Positions 45,831-54,368 of a stretch of 64,000 nucleotides of DNA are shown here, one piece after another (within the stretch, counting starts at the first letter, position 1; each line of letters starts with the position of its first letter). Under the pieces are notes generated by a model. The model saw nothing but the letters and a program-made list of their open reading frames with translations, made no database searches and was not told where the DNA came from. Made by a program: the position numbers and the translations under genes. This DNA comes from Anaerolineales bacterium UBA6055 (lineage in GTDB: Bacteria; Chloroflexota; Anaerolineae; Aggregatilineales; Phototrophicaceae). The stretch lies in assembly GCA_002428985.1 (NCBI GenBank), contig DIYL01000013.1, positions 124,001 to 188,000 on the forward strand, in the 5' to 3' direction.

Positions 45831-46364
45831 TTAGCTATCTGTGATATTCCCTTGCGCATCGACCCAATAGTCATTACCGTAGAACAAAACCCATGCACCA
45901 ACTTCATCCCACTCTCGTAGTTGTCGTTTGAGGTCTTGAATTTCATCCGAGAATGCTTGTTGCCAATTCTCACCATAGAACTCTTTGAAGAGGTCACGCT
46001 CTTTTATATATTCATCATCATGATCCGGTAAAATAAGTGCAAAAGATGACGGATAATCCTCAATCCCAATCATATCACTTGCCCAAAATTTTTGTACGTG
46101 TACCGACTCAAATGTTGCAATTCCGAGAGATTTGAGATATTTGCGTTCCGACTCGATAACTCCATCTTCACCACGCCTCGTCGACTTTGTCTTAAATGGA
46201 GGATGGGTTGTCTCATCTATCATCTCACCGTCAGCATCAAAATAGACCATTGTCACAGCAGGATAGCCACTAAAAGCAACCAATGGTTTTCGATCAGCAG
46301 AACGTCCCGGATAGATACCATAATAAGGATGTTCTTTGATAATGTACTGTCGCTGACTACTCAT
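45831..46364 (-). CDS. Unknown 177-residue protein coupled to the kinase-NACHT gene
   Basis: A soluble, acidic protein with no recognised family. Notable segments are YYGIYPGRSADRKPLVAFSG, WASDMIGIEDYPSSFALIL and WVLFYGNDYWVDAQGN. It starts eight bases inside the end of the kinase-NACHT gene (ATG 46364, upstream stop 46357), so it is translationally coupled to it. This suggests it acts with that protein. Confidence 0.55.
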   Translation of the reverse strand: MSSQRQYIIKEHPYYGIYPGRSADRKPLVAFSGYPAVTMVYFDADGEMIDETTHPPFKTKSTRRGEDGVIESERKYLKSLGIATFESVHVQKFWASDMIGIEDYPSSFALILPDHDDEYIKERDLFKEFYGENWQQAFSDEIQDLKRQLREWDEVGAWVLFYGNDYWVDAQGNITDS

Positions 46365-49224
46365 TGTTGTTAGTGTAAAACACTTCAGCTTCGGCAACTG
46401 CATCCGCGGTACCAATTTCTGTCAGAGCTTCAGCAGCAATATCACAGATTCGTTTTGGCATACCTGACCACATAACAGGCGGCATTTCTGTATCTGCGAG
46501 TAAGTCCACCAATGAGCTTACAGCACGACGATCACCAATCTGCCCCAATGCTCGTGCGGCACGTCCTCGTACAGAAGGATTTTCGTCATTGAGCATGTCT
46601 ACTAATGGCAAAACCGCCCGAACATCACCAATTTCGCCAAGCGCATCAACTGCGCCATCGCGTAAACTGCGTTCTTTATCATAGAGTGTCTGTAATAATG
46701 CAGGCACAGCATGTTCGTCATTCAAATGTCCCAATGAAAACGCGGCACTTGACCGCACCAATACATTTTCATTCTGATCAGTTAATATGTCCAGCAAAAT
46801 ACCTAGCGCTTCATAATTGCCAAGTTGACCCAACGAATATGTCGCACTCATGCGATGGTCTAGCGATGCCGAACGATCCAACATAATATCGCGTAATAGG
46901 TCAAAGGCGCGGTTATCCCCTAATTTCCCAACCGCCCAAATCAATCCTGATTTAATATCATTATGCGTCGAGTCTTTTGCCAACAACTCCAGCATTGGCT
47001 TTAATGCTCGCATATCACCCAGCATACCTAATGTATGCGCAGGGTTCGTCGCAGCAATCGTCAAAGCATATTCATTAGGATCATCAAGATGATCAACCGA
47101 GTATTGATAAGCAAAATAATCTCGTACTAAGAGGTGAATAAACCGCACTTGTGCCCCGCTACCCCGTAGGATATGGAGTTGATTCCCCATCTCAACAAAT
47201 TCTGAGGCTTGTTCATCACCGACTACCTGCTCAAAATACCATGTCGATAGGATATTCTTAGTGCCCGCCATTTTACCTGCATCCCACATCGCCACCTTGC
47301 CAACCACTGTATAGAGTTCATGTAAATTGAATGGTAAGCGGACATTCGGTTTACGCGCCTCATGTTGATAACGGCGTTGGACGTAAGTCGTGAAGATCAT
47401 ATCGCGCAAATCCCCGCTCGTCAAATCCTTCAGTTGGCGGGCTTGTTCACCTAATCCAGCATAAGCATACGTAAACAAGCTCAATAGCAACGGATTCCGC
47501 GCCATCTCGCGCAACTCATCATCTTGTTTCAATGCAACCCACAAATCAGGTAGATTCGCTAAAAAGGTATGAATCTGATCATCGGTTAACGGGCGCAAAA
47601 CAACTGATCCATTCAGTGGAATTTTCGTTCCGACTTCCTCATAATCTAGCACACGACAACTGAGTAAGACTTGATTGTTATCGGGCAACATATCAATAAA
47701 ACGCAATCGAGGATCAAAACGTTTATGGGTCATTGGGTCGTCACGTTCGCCACCCAATTCATCAAGCCCATCTAAGAGCAATATCAATTGCCCATTCACC
47801 AATAAGTCATCAATATCGTTCTTGAGTACAGGCACAACTTGTCCTAGCCACTCGTTAAACTCTTGACGCTTTTGCATATTCCATGTCGCAATTGGCGCAA
47901 GGATTGGTAATGGTTGGGTCGGGTCTAATAGGCGGCGATCAATAGCCGTACGTGCCATCGCCATCAGTGTGACGGTCTTGCCTGCACCGGGATCACCTAA
48001 TAACAATAAACGTCCATCATGTGCATCAAACGCACCTTCAAATGTTGAGTAAACTTTGCCCTCTTCATCTTCATCAATACTGTCACTGCTGATACCCGCC
48101 ATATCAAAAAATGCCATTGGCAACGCGCCACCACTCACCCGTTGTTGGTCTGCAACTGCCGAGGGATTATTCGTTGCTTCTAGTGTGACAATTTGTGTTC
48201 CTGGAACAGCCGAAATGACAGCTCGTCTTAAGTAATTATCAATCTGTTGGCGCAATGCATTCAAATAACTCCGATATGGGTCATCAGGAATGATGGTCTG
48301 CATCTGTGTCAGTGGTGTATCATCGGCTGGCGATCTATCCTGTGATATAGCAGGTTGGCTCGGTGATGACTGTTGGCGTGGTTGGTTCAGTCGCGATAAT
48401 ATCTGACGAAAATCATTTGCCATTGCAAGAACATCTGTATAACGATCTTCCGGTTCTTTTGCAGTTGACTTTTGTATGACACGATCAAATTCTATGGGCA
48501 TAGAGTTATTAGCAGATTGGATCGTTGGTAGGGGCTCAGCAATATGACGCACCATCATCTGGGCAACCGTCTCACCCTTATAGGGGTGGATACCAGCTAA
48601 TAATTCCCATAACATAATCCCCATCGCATAAATATCAGAATGTGGTGTTACATCTAGTCCTTTTAACTGCTCTGGCGAAATATAAGCAGGCGTACCCATA
48701 ATATTGCCAGCTTGCGTCATCTGTGCATTGCTATCCTTATTCTTAGCAATACCAAAATCTGTGAGATACGCATTCCCACGTTCATCCAACAATATATTTG
48801 CTGGCTTTAAGTCACGATGTATGACATTATTACCATGTGCCACTGACAACGCATCACATAACTGATTCAACAGTTTCGACACATCCTCCAACGGCATCGC
48901 GCCATTTTCTTTGAGGTAATCATTTAAACTGCCCCCAGTAACATAGCGCATCACAAAATACGCACCTTCATCACCACGCCAATAATCAAATAATGGCAAA
49001 ATGTGAGGATGTTGTAACTGAGCAACAGTTTGGGCTTCAATCTCAAACCGTTTGGAAAAATCAGGCTGATTAGCAAATTCCGGCAAAATCATCTTCATTG
49101 CTACGTACCGATTTACCGTTTGTTGATATGCAAGATATACGGCACCCCAACCACCTTTGCCAATCAACTGCTCCACTTTATATCCACGGATTGTTTTTCC
49201 CAATAAGGACTCTAAATCAGACAT
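46357..49224 (-). CDS. Ser/Thr kinase - NACHT NTPase - HEAT protein
   Basis: A 955-residue signalling protein. Residues about 15-280 are a Hanks kinase with VAMK lysine, HRDLKPANILL and TDFGIAK intact. A Pro/Ser-rich linker follows. A STAND/NACHT-like NTPase has a P-loop LLGDPGAGKT (about residue 411) and Walker B LILLLDGLDELGGE (about 483). The C-terminal ~200 residues are HEAT repeats, a likely sensor. The ATG follows AGGGA. It ends inside the next gene. No membrane segment was seen. Confidence 0.85.
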   Translation of the reverse strand: MSDLESLLGKTIRGYKVEQLIGKGGWGAVYLAYQQTVNRYVAMKMILPEFANQPDFSKRFEIEAQTVAQLQHPHILPLFDYWRGDEGAYFVMRYVTGGSLNDYLKENGAMPLEDVSKLLNQLCDALSVAHGNNVIHRDLKPANILLDERGNAYLTDFGIAKNKDSNAQMTQAGNIMGTPAYISPEQLKGLDVTPHSDIYAMGIMLWELLAGIHPYKGETVAQMMVRHIAEPLPTIQSANNSMPIEFDRVIQKSTAKEPEDRYTDVLAMANDFRQILSRLNQPRQQSSPSQPAISQDRSPADDTPLTQMQTIIPDDPYRSYLNALRQQIDNYLRRAVISAVPGTQIVTLEATNNPSAVADQQRVSGGALPMAFFDMAGISSDSIDEDEEGKVYSTFEGAFDAHDGRLLLLGDPGAGKTVTLMAMARTAIDRRLLDPTQPLPILAPIATWNMQKRQEFNEWLGQVVPVLKNDIDDLLVNGQLILLLDGLDELGGERDDPMTHKRFDPRLRFIDMLPDNNQVLLSCRVLDYEEVGTKIPLNGSVVLRPLTDDQIHTFLANLPDLWVALKQDDELREMARNPLLLSLFTYAYAGLGEQARQLKDLTSGDLRDMIFTTYVQRRYQHEARKPNVRLPFNLHELYTVVGKVAMWDAGKMAGTKNILSTWYFEQVVGDEQASEFVEMGNQLHILRGSGAQVRFIHLLVRDYFAYQYSVDHLDDPNEYALTIAATNPAHTLGMLGDMRALKPMLELLAKDSTHNDIKSGLIWAVGKLGDNRAFDLLRDIMLDRSASLDHRMSATYSLGQLGNYEALGILLDILTDQNENVLVRSSAAFSLGHLNDEHAVPALLQTLYDKERSLRDGAVDALGEIGDVRAVLPLVDMLNDENPSVRGRAARALGQIGDRRAVSSLVDLLADTEMPPVMWSGMPKRICDIAAEALTEIGTADAVAEAEVFYTNNNE

Positions 49225-49397
49225 AAATTTATCCCTACAATGACCACTTACCAACCAAGTGTAGCCTATTTTGGTAACTTATGCAGTTTTTTATGACCGT
49301 GGATTTACCATTCTTTGACATCGTGGCTATCTCAATACCATAGAATGCGTTACAGTGTGCACATTATCGTAATCAACTAGGAAAAAGTAACTCACCT

Positions 49398-49808
49398 ATG
49401 GCAAAAGTAGAACATGGTAGCGACAATATCTTTAACATCACAAACCCCAACGCTTATCGCTGTCAAATTTTTCACTATCATCGTAAGTTATCACGCCTCT
49501 ATTTAAGTGTCTATCAAGGACAAAAAAATATTCCTGCATTCTATCTATTATTCTCGGATGTCGGCTATATCGATGCACCTATGAGTTGGCTCGGTGCAAA
49601 TTTTAGTATCGCAGAAAAAAGTGACTGTATAGACTTGATGTTAGCAACTGGATTAGTAGGAGAAGCCATTCGGCAATTTCCCGATGCATATGCGTCTGTC
49701 ACCGATTATGCCAAGCTATACCAAGTCGTCACACCACATCAACCCATTCGAATCGTCGCCAGCAGTGGCACAATGATGCAATCTGTGCCAAATGAAGTCT
49801 TGAGTTAG
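49398..49808 (+). CDS. Hypothetical 136-residue protein
   Basis: No family recognised. It carries FHYHRKLSRLYLSVYQGQKN and FYLLFSDVGYIDAPMSW, and has no signal peptide or membrane helix. It is divergent from the kinase-NACHT gene (173 bases apart) and lies 93 bases before the second kinase, so it may belong to the same signalling island. Confidence 0.5.
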   Translation: MAKVEHGSDNIFNITNPNAYRCQIFHYHRKLSRLYLSVYQGQKNIPAFYLLFSDVGYIDAPMSWLGANFSIAEKSDCIDLMLATGLVGEAIRQFPDAYASVTDYAKLYQVVTPHQPIRIVASSGTMMQSVPNEVLS

Positions 49809-49901
49809 GCGCTGTCATAGATATATTTTACACAAATTTGATTGAGCTAACCTCAAAACTGATGTACACTTATATTACAGTTTATTTCATTAGGAAAACT
49901 T

Positions 49902-50735
49902 ATGGGCGATCGTGTCGGACAAACTATCAACGGCTATACATTTAAAAGATTGCTTGGTTCAGGTGGACAGAGTGAAGTTTATCTAGCCCATCATGATAAA
50001 TATGAAAACGATATAGTAGTCAGAGGCACATTACCCGAATTTGCACAAGATTCAGAAGCAGTCAAACGCTTTCAAATAGAAGCGACTATATTCTTCCGTC
50101 TCAAACATCCTAATATTGTTCCACTACTTGACTATTGGCGTGATGAAGAAGGCACGTGGTTAGTACAGGAATATATGCCAGGTGGTAGCTTACGCGATAA
50201 AATAGAATCAAAAGATGACATGCCACTTGCTAAAATTGCAGATATGTTAGATGACATCAGCCCAGCATTTGATTTTACCCATCAACGCAACGTCATTCAT
50301 CGAGACATCAAACCAGATAATATTTTATTCGACGACAACGGCACAGCATATATCCATGATTTTGGCGTCGCAAAACGACTTAAGTCGGATTCAATAACCC
50401 GTGCAGACGTTATGATCGGGTCACCAGCTTATTTCTCACCAGAGCAAATTCAAAAGCACCCCGTTACAGCACAAACCGATATCTACATCATGGGAGTTAC
50501 ACTCTTTGAAACCATCACAAAAGTGCATCCATATGCCGACTCACATACTAAAATGCAGTTAATCCTCAAGCATCTACAAACACCTTTACCATCGCTTTCT
50601 CGACACAAATCTGATATACCATCAGATATTGATGATGTACTAAAAATCGCTACTGCCAAAAATCCACAAGAACGTTATACAAAAATGACTGACCTAGCCA
50701 AAGCATTTCGTAAAGCCATCCCCATCACCTCGTGA
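49902..50735 (+). CDS. Hanks-type kinase domain with Lys-to-Arg change
   Basis: A 277-residue single kinase domain. The Gly-rich loop (LLGSGGQSEVYLAHH), HRDIKPDNILF and HDFGVAK are present. The beta-3 lysine that anchors ATP is Arg: the segment reads IVVRGTLPEFA where the kinase at 46357 has VAMKMILPEFA. It may be a pseudokinase or a low-activity kinase. No transmembrane or extracellular part is attached. RBS AGGA before the ATG. Confidence 0.8.
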   Translation: MGDRVGQTINGYTFKRLLGSGGQSEVYLAHHDKYENDIVVRGTLPEFAQDSEAVKRFQIEATIFFRLKHPNIVPLLDYWRDEEGTWLVQEYMPGGSLRDKIESKDDMPLAKIADMLDDISPAFDFTHQRNVIHRDIKPDNILFDDNGTAYIHDFGVAKRLKSDSITRADVMIGSPAYFSPEQIQKHPVTAQTDIYIMGVTLFETITKVHPYADSHTKMQLILKHLQTPLPSLSRHKSDIPSDIDDVLKIATAKNPQERYTKMTDLAKAFRKAIPITS

Positions 50736-51497
50736 TTAACAAGGTGTCAGATACCATGCCAGTACATCAATATTTTTCACATAATGCAAAATTGGGGGGA
50801 CATCGGGGAGTGTCAGACCTGTTGCATGCCCCATTGTATTAACTACAATATCAGCTTCTGCAGGTTGAAGTTGCCACTTTTCATGATGAATCTCACCACG
50901 ATAGAGATTCGATCTATTATCCATCGAATATAAACAATAACGTTCCGTCAACCACTCATCTAAGGATCCCTCGGAACTAAGTTGAACATCGCCAATTGGA
51001 CGATAACGCGCGATAAAATCCGCTGATGATTCACCACGATGGGTACGCCGACTATTATATTGAATCCAGCCATGCCGCTGATGCGTCAATGCCATATCAG
51101 CATCCATATAAGGCAAATAAAAAGCCTTCCGTGCAACACGTACAGCTAACGAATGATCAGCATCCAAGCTAAAGAACCAAACACCCGGTTTATTTTGGTA
51201 AGTGACATAAGTGCGCACATTTAATTCCAAGAAACAATGTGTCGTAAGCACTTCGAGCAAATAACGTGCACGGACATGATTCATCAAAAAAGGCACGATG
51301 CCAATATATGCCATGCCCTCAAATGTATCTAAAGTTAGTGCAGATGGGATATACGGGCGCATCACTTCCACCGGTAGCGCCCAATGTGCAAACAAAAGAC
51401 GTTGCCATGATTGCGCCATCACCCATGGACTTTGTGGTAGTTGCCACGGGCGATGCGCATGATCTGCAAGAATTTGATTAGCCGGTAACGGGGACAT
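50736..51497 (-). CDS. DUF2071 (YqjF-like) protein
   Basis: A 253-residue protein of the DUF2071 family (RLLFAHWALPVEVMRPYIP, LELNVRTYVTYQNKPGVWFF, FYLPYMDADM). Function is unknown. The ATG at 51497 lies inside the 3' end of the PA14-SH3b gene, implying coupling. The stop directly abuts that of the convergent kinase. Confidence 0.8.
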   Translation of the reverse strand: MSPLPANQILADHAHRPWQLPQSPWVMAQSWQRLLFAHWALPVEVMRPYIPSALTLDTFEGMAYIGIVPFLMNHVRARYLLEVLTTHCFLELNVRTYVTYQNKPGVWFFSLDADHSLAVRVARKAFYLPYMDADMALTHQRHGWIQYNSRRTHRGESSADFIARYRPIGDVQLSSEGSLDEWLTERYCLYSMDNRSNLYRGEIHHEKWQLQPAEADIVVNTMGHATGLTLPDVPPILHYVKNIDVLAWYLTPC

Positions 51498-52527
51498 TAT
51501 TGAGGTCGCCGAAACGAATCGGTACGAAGTTTGACCAAACCCAACCGACAGTCCCTTTCCAAACAACTTGATACCAAGTGTTATCAGCCGTACGTCCTAC
51601 AATCGGTAAAAATGAACCCCATGTAATCCGTCCAGTTTGATCAGATAACGTCGTTGGTTCGCCACGCAATTTCATGCCTGCGCGGGTCTGTCCAATAACA
51701 CCCGTATCAGCGACTCCTGCTGGCAATCCACTTGCTGATGCTGCACTCGATACCGGAACAGAGAATTCGTTTCCATCAATAAACAAATAATAACCCCATA
51801 CCCAACCGACTTTATCTGCCAGTTGAATCAAGAACCACCGCGCATTGGGATCGCGCCCAATAATCTGATAGGTTTGTCCACGTAAGGTTCGGTCAATCAC
51901 GTTACCGCCCAATGATGGCGCATCACGGACATTAAGCACAGCCGCACGGATAATAGTCGCTGTAATCGCACCTGCTGGGATTGGTGGCAATGCGGTATTT
52001 GATGGTGTCAACGTCGGACCAGTTGTCGCAGTTGGACCTGCAGTAGCAGTTGTACTTTGCGTCCAGCTAAACGAAATCTGCGCAGAATCGGTTTGTTCAA
52101 CAAATTCAACGGTGATTGAATGCGAATCACCAGATAAGGCAACAGTTGCTTGGAAGGTATTCACTCCTGTCGCACTCAATTGGTCAATGACAACTGTACC
52201 ATCAATTGTCACACGCACACCATCATCAGCTGTAGCAGTAAACACATAGGTCGCCGCTGCGATAGATTGTGTGCCCGTCCAACGAATGGAGAAGTTATCC
52301 ACGCCAACAAATCCATCAATCGGGCTATCTGTTCCATAATTAAAATTAATATTGCTATCAATACGGGTAATCGCAGGCGATCCCGAAAAACTATTGTTGT
52401 TATAATATTGACCTGTCCAATCCGACCCAAAATCCTGCGCCATTACGACAGGAGGTTGTTGAGTCAGACTAAATCCGATGGTCAAACATATTGCAAGTAA
52501 AAAAAGAATGAGGCGATACCGTTTCAT
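51478..52527 (-). CDS. Secreted PA14 plus SH3b protein (second copy)
   Basis: A 349-residue exported paralogue of 21784-22818. It has a signal peptide (residues 1-31), a PA14 domain (about 34-160, WTGQYYNNNSFSGSP, TADDGVRVTIDG), a Thr/Pro-rich linker and two SH3b repeats (VLNVRDAPSLGGNVIDR; MKLRGEPTTLSDQTG). It ends GDLNNVPVTG. RBS GAGGAGCAGGGT precedes the ATG, replacing a codon eight residues earlier. Surface glycan or peptidoglycan binding is likely. Confidence 0.85.
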   Translation of the reverse strand: MKRYRLILFLLAICLTIGFSLTQQPPVVMAQDFGSDWTGQYYNNNSFSGSPAITRIDSNINFNYGTDSPIDGFVGVDNFSIRWTGTQSIAAATYVFTATADDGVRVTIDGTVVIDQLSATGVNTFQATVALSGDSHSITVEFVEQTDSAQISFSWTQSTTATAGPTATTGPTLTPSNTALPPIPAGAITATIIRAAVLNVRDAPSLGGNVIDRTLRGQTYQIIGRDPNARWFLIQLADKVGWVWGYYLFIDGNEFSVPVSSAASASGLPAGVADTGVIGQTRAGMKLRGEPTTLSDQTGRITWGSFLPIVGRTADNTWYQVVWKGTVGWVWSNFVPIRFGDLNNVPVTG

Positions 52528-52766
52528 ACCCTGCTCCTCAGTGGTCAGCAATCAGTTATTCAGCTATGATAACGTACTCTACTGTTAAATCATAATAAAG
52601 ATCGTTATATCAAACAATCAGACAATAGTCCTGATATAGTACCTATTATATCACCTTGCGGATTTTCGACACATGATTCACACAATCGTAGACAAAGCGT
52701 AGCAATCAGAAACAAATCAACATGCTATATTGGTGTCAAAGTATTATATGGTGAGTCATTTCCAAT

Positions 52767-53483
52767 ATGTCTAAAATAACTGACAAACATGCACAAATAG
52801 TAAGTGTAGTTGTTCCATGCTTTAACAATGCAGAAATCGTAAAAGAAATGGTTGAGCTAATTTTATGTCAGGATCAAGTTAACGAGGTCATTATCGTAGA
52901 TGATAACTCAACTGACGGAACAATAGATGTACTCAAAATAATTGAGCAAGAGCAACATCCTAGAATCAGCATTTACTATAACGCTCAACACACAGGCAAA
53001 GGAAAAACACTTACAAGGGGTTTTCAGAAAGCAACAGGTGACATTATCATCATCCAAGAACTTGATTGGGACTATGATCCACGCGAATATAGTCTAATGC
53101 TTACCCCGATTACTTTAGTGAATGCACAAGCGGTCTATGGCTCACGCTTTCTTGGAAGCCAACGCATAGCAATATCCTTTTTTCGCATGCTTACTGACAA
53201 AAGTCTGAAATTAATAACTAAGCATCTCTATGGCTCAATCCTGACTGACATGGACACGAGCTTTCGTTCTTTCCTTCAGGAAATAATAGAAGATATCTCT
53301 CTAAAAGAGTCAGGTTTCAAGAGTGATTACGAGCTAATCGCGAAAATTCTAAAACAAAAATCAAGTATTTATGAAGTCCCTATACACTATAGGGCAAGAG
53401 AATATGTACCTATCAAGACAATTAAGTGGCAAGATGTTCCCATAGTTATTTGGACATTACTCAAATATCGATTTGTTGATTGA
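52767..53483 (+). CDS. GT2 glycosyltransferase, diverged tandem copy
   Basis: A 238-residue family-2 transferase of the dolichol-phosphate-mannose-synthase type (SVVVPCFNN, VIIVDDNSTDGT, VYGSRFLG). The metal-binding motif that reads QDADFEYDP in its neighbour is QELDWDYDP here, so one acidic residue is shifted to Glu and the Ala is Leu. It may have lost or changed activity. It is the upstream of a tandem pair. Confidence 0.85.
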   Translation: MSKITDKHAQIVSVVVPCFNNAEIVKEMVELILCQDQVNEVIIVDDNSTDGTIDVLKIIEQEQHPRISIYYNAQHTGKGKTLTRGFQKATGDIIIIQELDWDYDPREYSLMLTPITLVNAQAVYGSRFLGSQRIAISFFRMLTDKSLKLITKHLYGSILTDMDTSFRSFLQEIIEDISLKESGFKSDYELIAKILKQKSSIYEVPIHYRAREYVPIKTIKWQDVPIVIWTLLKYRFVD

Positions 53484-53614
53484 ACATCTCCAATCTGCAC
53501 TATCGTAGCCAAAGCGTATAAGTCGTCGGTCTAGTCAAACCCAACCACTATGATATAATTCCGCTTGCCTTATAATAGGAACACATTAAACAGACAACAT
53601 ATTGTGGATACCTT

Positions 53615-54349
53615 ATGAAACATCCAGCATCACCAACACCTACTCCAAATGCACCGATGCCAACCCTAAGCGTCGTCATCCCATGCTATAACGAAGTCAA
53701 AACAGTCAAAGAACTAGTTGACCTCGTGCTTGAGGTTGAACTTGTCACAGAAATTATCATTGTCGATGATGGTTCGACAGACGGAACACTTGATGTCCTC
53801 AAAGAAATTGAGGAAACCGGAGATGAAAAAATCAGAATCTATTACCACGAGCAGAATCAAGGCAAGGGTGCCGCTCTGGTTACAGGATTTCAACATACAA
53901 CCTGTGAAGTAATTGTCATTCAGGATGCTGATTTTGAGTACGATCCTAACGAGTATCCGCTATTGTTAGAACCAATTCGCGAGGGACGTGCAACAGTCGT
54001 CTATGGCTCGCGCTTCCTCGGCGGAACACGTAAAGCCATGAACTTCTTGAACATGGTCGCTAACAAGGGCCTCACGCTGATTACGAACATTCTTTACAAT
54101 GCAATCCTCAGTGATATGGAAACATGTTATAAATGCTTCCGTCGCGAAGTTGTCGAGGACATGACCATTCATGCACGCGGTTTTGAATTCGAACCAGAAT
54201 TTACAGCTAAGATACTGAAAAAAGGGATTCGTATCGTTGAAGTCCCTATTTCGTATTATGGTCGTGAGTATCACGAAGGCAAAAAAATCAAGTGGACAGA
54301 CGCGCCGATTGCTGCATGGACACTGCTTAAATTCCGCTTTACAGATTAG
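53615..54349 (+). CDS. GT2 glycosyltransferase (polyprenyl-phosphate sugar synthase-like)
   Basis: A 244-residue cytoplasmic-face transferase (SVVIPCYNEVKTV, IIVDDGSTDGT, IQDADFEYDPNEY, SDMETCYKCFRR). Enzymes of this group move a nucleotide-linked sugar to polyprenyl phosphate. The two GT-C membrane proteins that follow on the same strand could use such lipid-linked sugar. The canonical DxD acid residues are kept, unlike in its upstream copy. Confidence 0.9.
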   Translation: MKHPASPTPTPNAPMPTLSVVIPCYNEVKTVKELVDLVLEVELVTEIIIVDDGSTDGTLDVLKEIEETGDEKIRIYYHEQNQGKGAALVTGFQHTTCEVIVIQDADFEYDPNEYPLLLEPIREGRATVVYGSRFLGGTRKAMNFLNMVANKGLTLITNILYNAILSDMETCYKCFRREVVEDMTIHARGFEFEPEFTAKILKKGIRIVEVPISYYGREYHEGKKIKWTDAPIAAWTLLKFRFTD

Positions 54350-54368
54350 GTTTGCGCTTTAAATCCTG

